From an uncultured Erysipelothrix sp. (GTDB lineage: Bacteria > Bacillota_I > Bacilli_A > Erysipelotrichales > Erysipelotrichaceae), in contig CANRNG010000002.1 in the NCBI GenBank assembly GCA_947631935.1, positions 1-64,000 of the forward strand: 64,000 bases of DNA, written 5' to 3'. Numbering within the stretch: position 1 is the first letter of the stretch; every line of letters starts with the position of its first letter. The position numbers and the translations under genes were made by a program. Shown in pieces: positions 21,879 through 32,557 of this stretch. The notes beneath the pieces were generated by a model that worked only from the letters and a program-made list of their open reading frames with translations, had not been told where the DNA came from and made no database searches.

Positions 21879-21991
21879 ATATAATCACGCCTTTCTATTA
21901 GGATAAAACTGGTTCATAATTCTATATTAGCGGAACCCGAGTGCTTAAAGCCTATATAATTTACCATAAAGCGCGTTTTAAAGCAAGTGAT

Positions 21992-23290
21992 TTAGCCAAA
22001 CATTCTTGAAAAGCTTCGCATTTGTTTTTGCATTTTCTTATACTGAGTTAAGAGTCTATTTACATCAGTTGTAGAAACACCGGCCCCTTTTGCGATTCGA
22101 TTTCTTCTACCAGAACGAATGATATCTGGATTGCGTCTTTCTTCAAGGGTCATACTTGAGATAATGGCTTCAGTTCTTCTTAAATTATCACTGGCATCAC
22201 TGTCATTGATTTGATTGGCCATTTGTCCCATTTGACCGGGTAACATCTTCATCAAACCACTTAATGGACCCATTTTAGATACTTGTTTGAGTTGAACCAA
22301 CATATCTTCCAAAGTAAATTCACCACGCATCATGCGTTCAGCAGATTTTTCTGCTGCTTCAAGATCCATTTTTTCTTGGGCTTTTTCAACCAATGAAACA
22401 ACATCACCCATCCCCAAGATACGGGATGCAATACGATCTGGGTGAAATACATCTAAGTCTTCAATACCTTCACCCACACCCACAAACTTCACAGGAACAC
22501 CTGTAACTTGTCTTACAGAAAGAATGGCTCCCCCACGGGCATCACCATCAAATTTGGTTGCCACAAGACCCGTAATATTGAGTTTATCAGAAAAACCTTG
22601 CGCAACATGAATCACATCTTGCCCACTCATTGCATCTACCGAAAGCAAGACTTCATCAGGCTTTGCTAGTTTCTCAATATCCGCAACTTGCTGCATGAGT
22701 TCATCATCAATTTGTAGACGTCCTGCCGTATCAATTAAAACAATATCATAGTCTTTGCCTTGGTTTAAGGCACCTTTAACCATCGTTACAGGGGTTTGGT
22801 TTGCTTCAAAATACACATCCACACCCATTTGTTCACCCAAGATTTGAAGTTGTTCAACAGCAGCCGGACGGGCTAAGTCAGCTGCCACCAATAGGACTTT
22901 CTTATTTTCCTTTTGTTTTAAGTGATTGGCAATTTTAGCAATGGATGTCGTCTTACCAGAACCCTGAAGACCCACCATCATTAAAACTCCTGGTTGTTGT
23001 TTAAAATCAAGTTCAGAAGTTTCACTTCCCAAAATTTCAACCAGTTTATCATTAACAACCTTCACAAACATCTCTGAAGGATCTACACCCCGTGTAACCT
23101 TCATTCCCAATGATTCTTGTTTAACATGATCTAACAACGTGTTAATGACTTCTAAGTTAACATCGGCTTCCAAAAGCGCGATTCGAATCTCACGCAGCGC
23201 ATCCTCTATATTCTTGTCACTTAAATTTGCTTTACCCGCAATTGAACGAAAAGTATCTTGTAATTTCGTTGATAAATTATCAAATGCCAT
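21992..23290 (-). CDS. ffh: Signal recognition particle GTPase Ffh
   Basis: GLQGSGKTTSIAKIANHLK, DTAGRLQIDDELM, C-terminal M domain MKMLPGQMGQM. Confidence 0.97.
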   Translation of the reverse strand: MAFDNLSTKLQDTFRSIAGKANLSDKNIEDALREIRIALLEADVNLEVINTLLDHVKQESLGMKVTRGVDPSEMFVKVVNDKLVEILGSETSELDFKQQPGVLMMVGLQGSGKTTSIAKIANHLKQKENKKVLLVAADLARPAAVEQLQILGEQMGVDVYFEANQTPVTMVKGALNQGKDYDIVLIDTAGRLQIDDELMQQVADIEKLAKPDEVLLSVDAMSGQDVIHVAQGFSDKLNITGLVATKFDGDARGGAILSVRQVTGVPVKFVGVGEGIEDLDVFHPDRIASRILGMGDVVSLVEKAQEKMDLEAAEKSAERMMRGEFTLEDMLVQLKQVSKMGPLSGLMKMLPGQMGQMANQINDSDASDNLRRTEAIISSMTLEERRNPDIIRSGRRNRIAKGAGVSTTDVNRLLTQYKKMQKQMRSFSRMFG

Positions 23291-23299
23291 ATCTTCCTC

Positions 23300-24490
23300 C
23301 TATAAGAACGATGTCTCTTCTTGATCAAAACTTCTCAAGACGATCGTTTCAGTATTTTCCAAAGCTTTTTCAATTAAAGCATCCATATCAAACTTCGTTT
23401 CATACTCCGCAATTTTCTCTGCCTTGGGTTTGGTGACAGGATTTCTAGGAGTAAAAATAGTACAGCAATCTTCAAAAGGTAAGATTGATGTTTCATAGGT
23501 GCCAATAGATTCAGCCAAGTTAATGATTTCAATTTTATCATAGGTCAATAAAGGACGCAAAACGGGTAACGTTGGAAACTTCGTAATGGCTTCCATACTT
23601 TGTAATGTTTGAGAAGCCACTTGACCCAAGTTTTCACCATTACCAATCGCCAATAGATGACGGTTTTCAGCAATTTGATTGCCAATTCTTAAAAAGAAAC
23701 GACGCATCATCGTAATCGCATAGCTCTCTGGCACTTTATTGTAAATATCCAATTGAATCTCAGTAAAATTAACAACATGGACGCGAATGGTGTGTTGGTA
23801 CTTGGTTAAGGTCTTTGCCAAATCCAAGACTTTATTTAAAGCCCCTTCTGAGGTATAAGGCGGTGATTGGAAATGAACACATTCAATTTCCACCCCACGC
23901 TTCATCATTAAATAAGATGCAACAGGAGAATCAATACCTCCAGACAACATCATCAACACCCTGCCTTGGATACCCACTGGGTATCCACCCAATCCATTAA
24001 TTTTATTAAGCATAATATAAGCCGCTTCCCGTCTTACCTCAATAATAATATTAATATCAGGACTGTGCACATCCACTTTATAATCTGTATTCATCAAAAT
24101 TTTAGTTGCCACATGACGGTTAATGGTATCTGAAATGTGTTCAAATGATTTATCATGTCTTCTTGAAAGCACCTTAAAAGTACTTCCGGATTCTTGTCCA
24201 ATAAAATGCAGTGCCACATCGGCAATAACATCCAAATCTCTTTCAACTTTCATCGCCATTGAAAAAGACGACAAACCAAAGACATCTTTGAGTGACTCTG
24301 ATATTGCCAACGCATCTTCACCATTTAAATGAATAAATAAACGATCAAAACGCTTATCAAAAGTTAAAGCAGGAAATCCTTTTAACTTTGATTTAATGTT
24401 TTTTACCAATTGATTGGTAAAGTCCCGACGGTTTTTACCTTTAGTAGATAATTCACCATAACGGACCATAATATGATCATAACTGTACAT
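23300..24490 (-). CDS. thiI: tRNA 4-thiouridine synthetase ThiI
   Basis: IMVRYGELSTKGKNRRDFTNQL, MLSGGIDSPVASYLMMKRG. Confidence 0.95.
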   Translation of the reverse strand: MYSYDHIMVRYGELSTKGKNRRDFTNQLVKNIKSKLKGFPALTFDKRFDRLFIHLNGEDALAISESLKDVFGLSSFSMAMKVERDLDVIADVALHFIGQESGSTFKVLSRRHDKSFEHISDTINRHVATKILMNTDYKVDVHSPDINIIIEVRREAAYIMLNKINGLGGYPVGIQGRVLMMLSGGIDSPVASYLMMKRGVEIECVHFQSPPYTSEGALNKVLDLAKTLTKYQHTIRVHVVNFTEIQLDIYNKVPESYAITMMRRFFLRIGNQIAENRHLLAIGNGENLGQVASQTLQSMEAITKFPTLPVLRPLLTYDKIEIINLAESIGTYETSILPFEDCCTIFTPRNPVTKPKAEKIAEYETKFDMDALIEKALENTETIVLRSFDQEETSFL

Positions 24491-25622
24491 AATTTTTCGT
24501 CTCCAATATTACACTAATACATTTATCGATGTCAGCTTCTTCTGTATCGTCTGATAAACTGATACGAATACTACTCAAACTTTCCATATCACTGCGCCCT
24601 AAAGCCTTTAATACGGGCGATGGACTGTTTGATTGAGAGTGACAGGTACTTCTTGCAGAAACCAGAATCCCCTTTTCATTAAGGGCATTCATCATAATCT
24701 CACTGCCCACATTTTGAATGGACAAATTAAAGATATAGGGGGTTCCTTCCCTAAAAGAATTTATCACAATTCCATCTACGTTTTCAAATGCTTCCCATAG
24801 TTTTTTATTTAATTTAACAATTCTTTGATAATTCGCATCTCTTTTCGCCTTTGCAAGACGCATCGTCTTCGCAAAAACGATGGCAGCAATTGAGTTTAAA
24901 GTTCCCCCTCTATTCCCAAACTCTTGTTGCCCTCCAGAAATTAAAGACTCAAATGGAACATTGGCTTTCTTAATTAACAAGCCACTCCCTTTTAAACCAT
25001 GAATTTTATGGGCCGACAAAGCAATACTGTCTACTTGTTTAAATGAAAGGTCTTCTTTAATAAAAGCCTGAACCCCATCCACATGAAAATATGCTTTTGA
25101 ATATTTCTTAATAATGGACGCATATTCAGATATCGGAAAGATACTGCCCACTTCATTATTAATGGCCATCATGGCCACCAAGATGGTATCATCTCGTAAC
25201 TTTGATTTCAACAATTCAGGATCAACATAGCCCTGCGCATTGACTGGTAAGTATTCAACTTCATATCCAAAAACACGTTCCAATTGTGATAAAGCATCCT
25301 GAACTGAGCTGTGTTCTATATTTGAAGTAAGAATATGTTTACGCGAAAGATCAGCAAACGCAATCCCTTTTATCGCAGCATTGTTACTTTCTGTTCCCCC
25401 AGAAGTAAAGATCACTTCATGCGGCAACACATTTAAATACTTCGCAATTTGTTTACGTGAATCACTGACCAAAGTTGAAACACGCTGACCCATTAAATGT
25501 AATGAATCAGCGTTTCCATAGTAACTTTTATGCAAAGTATCAACATCCTTAATAATCTCATCAAAGATAGGTGTTGTACTTGCTGCATCTAAATATATTA
25601 AATTATCGGGCACTTTTCGCAT
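24477..25622 (-). CDS. Cysteine desulfurase (NifS/IscS-type) coupled to ThiI
   Basis: YLDAASTTPIFDE, FTSGGTESNNAAIKG, SAHKIHGLKGSGLL, SARSTCHSQSNSPS. Confidence 0.9.
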   Translation of the reverse strand: MRKVPDNLIYLDAASTTPIFDEIIKDVDTLHKSYYGNADSLHLMGQRVSTLVSDSRKQIAKYLNVLPHEVIFTSGGTESNNAAIKGIAFADLSRKHILTSNIEHSSVQDALSQLERVFGYEVEYLPVNAQGYVDPELLKSKLRDDTILVAMMAINNEVGSIFPISEYASIIKKYSKAYFHVDGVQAFIKEDLSFKQVDSIALSAHKIHGLKGSGLLIKKANVPFESLISGGQQEFGNRGGTLNSIAAIVFAKTMRLAKAKRDANYQRIVKLNKKLWEAFENVDGIVINSFREGTPYIFNLSIQNVGSEIMMNALNEKGILVSARSTCHSQSNSPSPVLKALGRSDMESLSSIRISLSDDTEEADIDKCISVILETKNYVQL

Positions 25623-27342
25623 TTTTCTTAATCATCTCCTCATAGCGAGAATCCGGCTTATAGCGATCAACTGCATTAATAATCATGGTCAAACTTTGGG
25701 TATATTCACCATTATTAAAGGCCAATTCAGCTTTGGTAAGTTCCGAATCAATATCTGGCACATACGCACGATACTTATTCGCGTATACGATGGAATCTTC
25801 ACACATGTCCACTACACCCACTAAATTGTTAACATTATTATGCAACTTATAGATATAATCGATCGCTTCAGATACTGTACCATTTAAAGTCGGAATATCC
25901 AAAATAGTTTGATCTAACAAATCACTAATCTGACGTACATAAGCACGAGATTTTTGAAGATCGTAAGCATATTTTTCTGAAATTGAAGGCAAGGAACGTT
26001 TCTTTATTTTAACCTCAACATCATTGATAATTAAATAAAGTTTCATCAATTGTTTCTTCGCACGAATTTCATCCGCATTCGCTTGGTTTACTTGATGCAT
26101 GACTTCGTACAATGATTTTGCCAAAATTTCAATATCATGTTTGATTTCATTGGTTGAAACCAAAAGGACCGTAGCAGGCTTTTCTTTAGTTTCAACTTCA
26201 TTCAAGAGTTTTTCTCGATTCATGGATAAAGCCTGGGCCTTGTCACTAAACCCTGTGACGTTATGAACCAATTCCTCAAAATGGAAACGTTTCTCAACCA
26301 CAGGTGCTTTTTCCAACAATTCAGAAACATGTAACAACACCTCATCCAAAAGTGGAAATGCTTGCTGAATGACCAAATTCATTTCATGGTTCGCACTGAC
26401 TTCTTTTTCAATTTGGTATTGAATTTGTTCAAGACGGGTAAAAGTATTGGTCAAACTTTCATCACTGAAAGTAACATCTACCTCGGCAATACGCTTTAAA
26501 TCATCCTTCAAAACCTCAGCCAAAACGCCAATATTTTTCGGCACTTCTAAGTGTTCCAAATAAACATCATCACTTAAAACCTCTTGATAGGTTTCAGACA
26601 CTTTATCCAATAAGACCGGTATTTTACCCCGTGCCATTTCATAAAGCTTGGGTACTGAATCTAAATTGTTTTCATAACTTGTCAAATCATCATGTATTTC
26701 ATCAATGAGACCTTCAGCCTTTTCATAATCAGACGCAAACATCCATTCTTCAAATTGTGAGAATAAGGATTCAATATTCTTGGTCTGCGCTTCTAAAACA
26801 TCATAAGCATCACGATACATTCCCACGTTGCCCATGAGTTTTGTTTTTAAATTTCTAAATGTATCTTTTAAGACATTAATTTCATCTCTTTTTTCTTGTT
26901 CTTCCTCCAACACCTCATCAAGACGCGTATCCAAAGCCCGAGTCAAACGCAATGCCTCTTCCACCAACATTCCCAAATCTTCCATAGAACGACTTGCCAT
27001 TGATAGCTTATTAAACGCAAGTGCATCTTCAATGTCTTCCATTACTGTCGCAATTTCATCATGTCTTTTATCCAAATCGTCATATTCCAATTTCAGATTG
27101 TTATAAATCTTTTCTTTATCTGTATTGGATTTTGCGATACTGGACGCCTTGTTAAGTTTAAATGAAATGGGAATAGAAATACATTCATTATAAAGAATCT
27201 CATACTGGTTTAATTTCTTAGACACCGTTCTTTTCTTAAAAGACCTCACAATGTAAAAAAGAATCAATAAAAAAAGTATTCCTAATATACTTCCAAAAAC
27301 AATTGGTTTTGATAAAATTTGAATCAGTTCTTCAATAGACAT
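25603..27342 (-). CDS. ezrA: Septation ring formation regulator EzrA
   Basis: N-terminal TM followed by long coiled-coil; upstream of nifS-thiI as in Bacillales/Lactobacillales. Confidence 0.8.
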   Translation of the reverse strand: MSIEELIQILSKPIVFGSILGILFLLILFYIVRSFKKRTVSKKLNQYEILYNECISIPISFKLNKASSIAKSNTDKEKIYNNLKLEYDDLDKRHDEIATVMEDIEDALAFNKLSMASRSMEDLGMLVEEALRLTRALDTRLDEVLEEEQEKRDEINVLKDTFRNLKTKLMGNVGMYRDAYDVLEAQTKNIESLFSQFEEWMFASDYEKAEGLIDEIHDDLTSYENNLDSVPKLYEMARGKIPVLLDKVSETYQEVLSDDVYLEHLEVPKNIGVLAEVLKDDLKRIAEVDVTFSDESLTNTFTRLEQIQYQIEKEVSANHEMNLVIQQAFPLLDEVLLHVSELLEKAPVVEKRFHFEELVHNVTGFSDKAQALSMNREKLLNEVETKEKPATVLLVSTNEIKHDIEILAKSLYEVMHQVNQANADEIRAKKQLMKLYLIINDVEVKIKKRSLPSISEKYAYDLQKSRAYVRQISDLLDQTILDIPTLNGTVSEAIDYIYKLHNNVNNLVGVVDMCEDSIVYANKYRAYVPDIDSELTKAELAFNNGEYTQSLTMIINAVDRYKPDSRYEEMIKKNAKSAR

Positions 27343-27841
27343 AATACAATCACCTCAGCTGTTCATATTGTAACATATTTCTCACCATCCCCAAACATAG
27401 AAACGTCAAGTCTTTTCATATTTTCACTGACTGTTCACTCCTTTCTCATAGATAATCTCCTGTATACACTTTATGCGTGTAAAGTGAAATCAAAGATCTT
27501 TTAATAATTTTTAAACATGGTCACCGTTTTGGTGATGCTTTTGTTTGTGTAGATAAGCAGAGAATGTTTCAATCCTCCCAGGATGATGCATTGAATGTTT
27601 CATATTTATTTTGATATATGAATTCTAATTTTAGGCTTTTAAAGATTGCTTCGCTACTGCTTTTCATAAGGAGTTCATTTGTGACTCAATAATTTCTTAA
27701 TGTTAAAGACTGATAAGCGCGCGTCAATTTATTTATAAATTCTTTTCATCTATCATATATATAATATTGACATCGCTATTACTGTAGATATGTCTTTTCC
27801 ATTCCATAACGTAATTATCAGTGTAAAATATACCAACTAGA

Positions 27842-28450
27842 GCGAGCTCGCGATTCAAACTGAAATCAAACGACTTAAAGATAAAAATAATATGCTAAAA
27901 ATTATGCGGCGTTTATAAAGCGTGAAAATAAATAAGATTTAAATATATCGTCAAACATCACTCTAATAATAAGGAAAACCGTAGCGTATTCATAGAAAAT
28001 AAAGTGAGATGTGGTTCTTCCAAGAATTGCACTGGAACTCTTGGAATAATGTGGTGAGACTGTGCTTCCTGAAAATCACCTTAACCTTCAATGTCATCTG
28101 ATCACCTACCTTACTTATAGCGATGTCAGATTATACCTAAGCACCTGAATAGATTTGACAACACACATCCCACGATGGTTCGATATCCATTCTCATATGA
28201 AAAATCGATTGAAATGGATCCACCAATTCAATACTAAGGCAAACTTCCAAAGATAATTCATTCAGATTCCGGATTTCAATATCGACCCTAGACATACCAA
28301 GAACTCCTTGAAGACCAAGACTGAAATGAAGATTTTGTTTTATGAGTATCTAATTGATTATGATTCCAGTAAATGAATTCAAACTAAGTTTGGCATGTCA
28401 CCGAGAAAGCTTGAAGCGAAACTGTTGACGTCATCTAATTTAGCATAGAG
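27842..28450 (+). pseudogene. Decayed IS3-family transposase remnant (orfA tail and orfB fragments)
   Basis: QTEIKRLKDKNNMLKIMRRL (orfA coiled-coil-like); IHSDSGFQYR...TYQELLED; EYLIDYDSSK*IQTKFGMSPRK; stops and frameshifts between. Confidence 0.65.
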
Positions 28451-28579
28451 AAATCTATTGTAGTTCACAATTTTTAAAGTAAATTGACTGAATTATGTGA
28501 TTTTGAAATGTTGATTAAACCGCATATATATGGCATTTTTTTATTTTTCTTTGTGAAAAAAACCCATAATTTAATTAAT

Positions 28580-28607
28580 TTGACATTATTTTCACAAGTG
28601 CTATTAT
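28580..28607 (+). promoter_or_regulatory. Consensus-like extended -10 promoter of the sulfur operon
   Basis: TTGACA (28580-28585), 16-bp spacer, TGc + TATTAT (28602-28607); RBS aaggagga before ATG 28695. Confidence 0.7.
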
Positions 28608-28694
28608 TTAAGAGAATTACAAGGATTGTATCTAATAGAATAATTATCAAATCGTATTATCCTAATTAGAGCGTTCTGTGATAAGGAGGAAGGT

Positions 28695-30392
28695 ATGAGT
28701 AAAAGAGTTTTAATTGTTGGCGGTGTTGCTGGTGGAGCATCAGTTGCAACACGTGTTCGTCGATTAGATGAATCTGCAGAAGTAATCATGTTTGAAAAGG
28801 GTCCTCACGTATCGTTTTCTAATTGCGCTTTGCCTTTTCATTTAAGTGGTATCGTTGCATCATCCGATGATTTAGTATTAATGACACCTTGGGAGTTTGA
28901 ACATCAATATAATATTCAAGCGCGTATACATTCTGAAGTTGTTGGAATTAATCGTAATGATAAAACAATTGATGTTAAAAATGTCGTCACTAATGAGATA
29001 ACAAAAGAAGCATACGATGTGCTGGTATTATCTCCGGGCGCGAATGCGATAATACCAAAAGGCGTCGCAGGTGTAGATTTGAGACATGTCTTTACAGTGA
29101 GAAATGTTCCTGATATTGCAAATATCAAAACCCACATTGATGATAATAATGTAGAAGATATTGTCGTGGTTGGAGCTGGTTTTATTGGACTTGAAGTCGC
29201 TGAAAACCTAAAACTTGCAGGCAAGAATGTAACAATTGTCGAGGCCGCAAACCAAGTATTAACATTATTAGATTATGACATGGCACAAACTTTACATAGA
29301 GAAATTGTAAATCATGGTGTTAATCTCATAGTTGATGATTGTACAGTCGAAATTACAGAAGATGCTGTAGTGCTTCAATCTGGAAAACGTGTCAAAGCAC
29401 AAGCAGTCGTTATGGCAATTGGTGTAAAGCCAGAGGTATCTCTTGCGGTAGGTGCAGGTCTTGAAATTGGCGAAACTGGTGGAATTAAAGTAAACCATCA
29501 TTACCAAACTAATGACCCAAGTATCTATGCTGTAGGGGATGCTATTGAAGTTACACACTTCATTACACAAAAACCTACTCGTCTTACAATGGCAGGTCCA
29601 GCACAACGTCAAGCACGTGCAGCTGCTGATCATATGTATGGTAAGACCTACAGAAATAAAGGAATTATTGGTTCATCAGTAGTTCAAGTATTCGATATGA
29701 ATGCTGCTTCTACAGGACTCAATACTAAAGATTGCAAAGCATTGGGAATTGATCATAGAATTTCCTATGTAATTCCAGGTGATAAAGTTGGATTAATGCC
29801 AAATGCAAATCCCCTGTTCTTTAAATTGGTTTATGCATATCCAAGTGGACAAATTCTTGGTGCACAAGCTGTTGGTAAAGGGGCGGTAGACAAGAGAATT
29901 GATATTATTGCAACAATGATTACAATGCATGGTAATCTAGCTGACCTTGCTGAATTAGAACTTGCTTATTCACCCATGTATGGAACAGCAAAAGATGTTG
30001 TAAACCATGCCGCCTTAGTAGGACTTAACTTGCTAAATGGCGACTACAAACAAGTAGAAGTTTCTGAAGTACGTGGCCTAGTTGAAGGTGGAGCCTTTAT
30101 TATTGATGCTCGCGAACCCGATGAGTATGAAGAAGGACACTTAATTAATGCCGTTAATATTCCGTTAAGTCAATTTAGAAATCGTTTAGACGAAATCCCG
30201 AAAGATCAACCGGTATATGTACACTGTCGTTCAGCGCAACGTAGTTACAACATGACGCGTGCACTAAACCAATTGGGTTATAATGATGTATATAATATCT
30301 CAGGTTCTTACTTAGGTATTAGTGAATATGAATGGTATAATGACCAAATTAATGATAGAAAACCTATCGTTACAAAGTATAACTTTAATTAA
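28695..30392 (+). CDS. CoA-disulfide reductase / persulfide reductase fused to C-terminal rhodanese domain (CoADR-Rhod)
   Basis: FAD-binding VLIVGGVAGGASVATRVRRL; redox Cys SFSNCALPFHLSG; C-terminal rhodanese DAREPDEYEEGHL...VYVHCRSAQRS. Confidence 0.9.
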   Translation: MSKRVLIVGGVAGGASVATRVRRLDESAEVIMFEKGPHVSFSNCALPFHLSGIVASSDDLVLMTPWEFEHQYNIQARIHSEVVGINRNDKTIDVKNVVTNEITKEAYDVLVLSPGANAIIPKGVAGVDLRHVFTVRNVPDIANIKTHIDDNNVEDIVVVGAGFIGLEVAENLKLAGKNVTIVEAANQVLTLLDYDMAQTLHREIVNHGVNLIVDDCTVEITEDAVVLQSGKRVKAQAVVMAIGVKPEVSLAVGAGLEIGETGGIKVNHHYQTNDPSIYAVGDAIEVTHFITQKPTRLTMAGPAQRQARAAADHMYGKTYRNKGIIGSSVVQVFDMNAASTGLNTKDCKALGIDHRISYVIPGDKVGLMPNANPLFFKLVYAYPSGQILGAQAVGKGAVDKRIDIIATMITMHGNLADLAELELAYSPMYGTAKDVVNHAALVGLNLLNGDYKQVEVSEVRGLVEGGAFIIDAREPDEYEEGHLINAVNIPLSQFRNRLDEIPKDQPVYVHCRSAQRSYNMTRALNQLGYNDVYNISGSYLGISEYEWYNDQINDRKPIVTKYNFN

Positions 30393-30403
30393 AGGAGCAA
30401 ATA

Positions 30404-31705
30404 ATGGAAAAGAAATTTAATACAAACGAATTAATTATTGGTCTAGTTGTATTGGTTGGCTCAATTGCATTTGGACTGTCTAAATTGGCTTCCGACATGT
30501 TGGTATTTAGACTTATTATTGGTATTGGACTTGGTTATGTATTATCAAGGGCGTATACAGGATTTGCCGGAAGTGTGAACCGTGCTTATAATGGCGGTTC
30601 TACTAAATTAATGCGTGCTATGGTTATGATGTTCTTTGTAACTGCGGTCGCAGTGGCAGGGTTCTTAGTCTTTAATATTCAAGATGGTGAAGCCATTACT
30701 AAATATAACCTTTGGGTAAACCCAATTAACATTGGACTCTTATTGGGTGGATTGCTGTTTGGATTTGGAATGACATTCTCAACATGCTGTGCTTCAGGCG
30801 TAATGACAGACTTAGTAACTGACTTACCCAAAGCCTTCATTACACTTATTTTCTTTGCAATTGGTGTATTCGTTGGATTCCCACTTCAAAATACTGCTGA
30901 TTGGATCAATGTTTCTTGGTTCAATAGTGCAAGTTTTGAAAATGGTGTATTCATGCCTGATTTATTTAAAGGTACTCCATTAAATGGATTCTTAATGTCG
31001 GTAGTGGTTACGGGTATACTTTGTTTAATCATTGTAGTTATTTCATACTATTATGAGGCATCAAGAAAACGTAAAGGTACTTACCATGAAGTTCCTTCTG
31101 AAAGACTACAAGAATTAGATGCTAAAATTGAGGCTCCAGAAGATTCAAAATCAATGCCAGGATACTTGCTGGATAAGATCTTTGTAAAATCGTGGTCATT
31201 AACAACGGGTGCATTCTTATTATCTATCTTATTTATTACAATGTTTGCAGTTACTAAAGCTGGATGGGGAGCTTCTACTCCTTATGGACATTGGGTTGGT
31301 AAGGTGTTAACATTATTTGGTGTAAGTGGTGAATCACTTGAAGCCTTTACTCATGTAAAAGCAGAGACATTTACAGCTCCATTCTTAGCTAATGGAACAA
31401 CAGTTCAAAACATTGGTATCGTAATTGGTGCTTTGGTATTTACACTAACAAGTGGGCAAATGGCTAAAACAGCTCGTGGATTCTTTAGCTATCCAAAATG
31501 GCAATATCTATTATTCATAATGGGTGGATTCACGATGGGATTTGGAACCCGTTTATCTAACGGATGTAACGTGGGTGCATTATATACTCCAATCGCTAGT
31601 TTCTCGGTTGCTGGTTGGGTATTCTTCGCAGTCTTAGTTATTGGTGGAATCATCGGTAATATTGTTCAAAAGAAAATATTCGATGCAGCCGGTTCTGGTA
31701 AATAA
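30404..31705 (+). CDS. YeeE/YedE (TsuA-like) sulfur-compound transporter
   Basis: Duplicated motifs with conserved Cys: FGFGMTFSTCCASGVMTDL and GFGTRLSNGCNVGALYTPIASFS; polytopic. Confidence 0.85.
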   Translation: MEKKFNTNELIIGLVVLVGSIAFGLSKLASDMLVFRLIIGIGLGYVLSRAYTGFAGSVNRAYNGGSTKLMRAMVMMFFVTAVAVAGFLVFNIQDGEAITKYNLWVNPINIGLLLGGLLFGFGMTFSTCCASGVMTDLVTDLPKAFITLIFFAIGVFVGFPLQNTADWINVSWFNSASFENGVFMPDLFKGTPLNGFLMSVVVTGILCLIIVVISYYYEASRKRKGTYHEVPSERLQELDAKIEAPEDSKSMPGYLLDKIFVKSWSLTTGAFLLSILFITMFAVTKAGWGASTPYGHWVGKVLTLFGVSGESLEAFTHVKAETFTAPFLANGTTVQNIGIVIGALVFTLTSGQMAKTARGFFSYPKWQYLLFIMGGFTMGFGTRLSNGCNVGALYTPIASFSVAGWVFFAVLVIGGIIGNIVQKKIFDAAGSGK

Positions 31706-31766
31706 ATAATTAAACCCTAGGGGGTACAGGCGAAAACTTGTCCCCCTATTTTTAACTAAACGGAGT

Positions 31767-32543
31767 GTGCGAATGCAAAAAGAAATAAGAGTACATAGAT
31801 TAATTAGTATAGGAACATGGCTATTTATCATTGCTGTTTGGTTTGTGGTTACAAACTTTGACTTTGTAAATACTCGACTTATACCAACACCGCAACGGGT
31901 GTTTCAAACATTTATTTTAATTCTACAAAATGGATACAATGGAATTTCGTTTTTAAAACACTACGCCATGAGTATGGGCCGTATACTTTTAGCGGTAATA
32001 TTTGCGATTGTAACTGCGATACCTTTAGGCTTACTCAGTGGATATTTTCCAAAGGTTCGAGCTGTGGTAGATTCAATCGTAAACTTTTATAGACCCATTC
32101 CCCCTATGGCGTATTATGTTTTACTAATTATATGGTTGGGAATTGATGAAGAATCTAAAGTTATGTTATTATTTCTAGCAGCTTTTGCTCCGATATATAT
32201 TGCGTGTTCCTCTGCAGTAGGACGCGTACGCAGCGAATACATTCTTAGTGCCCAATCTTTAGGGGCCACTGAGGGCCAAGTTTTCTTTAAAATAATTTTA
32301 CCTGCTTGTGTTCCAGAAATATTTATTGGATTAAGAACGGCAGTAGGAGTGTGCTACACTACGCTTGTATCATCTGAAATGATTGCTGCAACCATGGGAA
32401 TTGGTTGGATGGCCATGGATGCCTACAATTATCTAAAGGTAGATGTGGTATTCATTGTTATAATAGTTATGGGAATTACAGGTATTATCATCGATGAACT
32501 CTTAAAATTACTAGGAAGAAAATTAGTATATTGGACAGAGTAG
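31767..32543 (+). CDS. TauC/SsuC-like ABC transporter permease
   Basis: FYRPIPPMAYYVLLIIWLGIDEESKV, QSLGATEGQVFFKIILPACVPEIFIGLR. Confidence 0.85.
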   Translation: MRMQKEIRVHRLISIGTWLFIIAVWFVVTNFDFVNTRLIPTPQRVFQTFILILQNGYNGISFLKHYAMSMGRILLAVIFAIVTAIPLGLLSGYFPKVRAVVDSIVNFYRPIPPMAYYVLLIIWLGIDEESKVMLLFLAAFAPIYIACSSAVGRVRSEYILSAQSLGATEGQVFFKIILPACVPEIFIGLRTAVGVCYTTLVSSEMIAATMGIGWMAMDAYNYLKVDVVFIVIIVMGITGIIIDELLKLLGRKLVYWTE

Positions 32544-32557
32544 TGAGGAGCAGTAAC

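Noticed and set aside
27500-28580. Possible CRISPR or tandem repeats in the ORF-poor region
   Set aside because: No regularly spaced repeats; content fits IS3-type debris instead.
28484-28669. 61-aa plus-strand ORF upstream of the sulfur operon
   Set aside because: Overlaps the clear extended -10 promoter and AT-rich leader; no RBS or homology seen.
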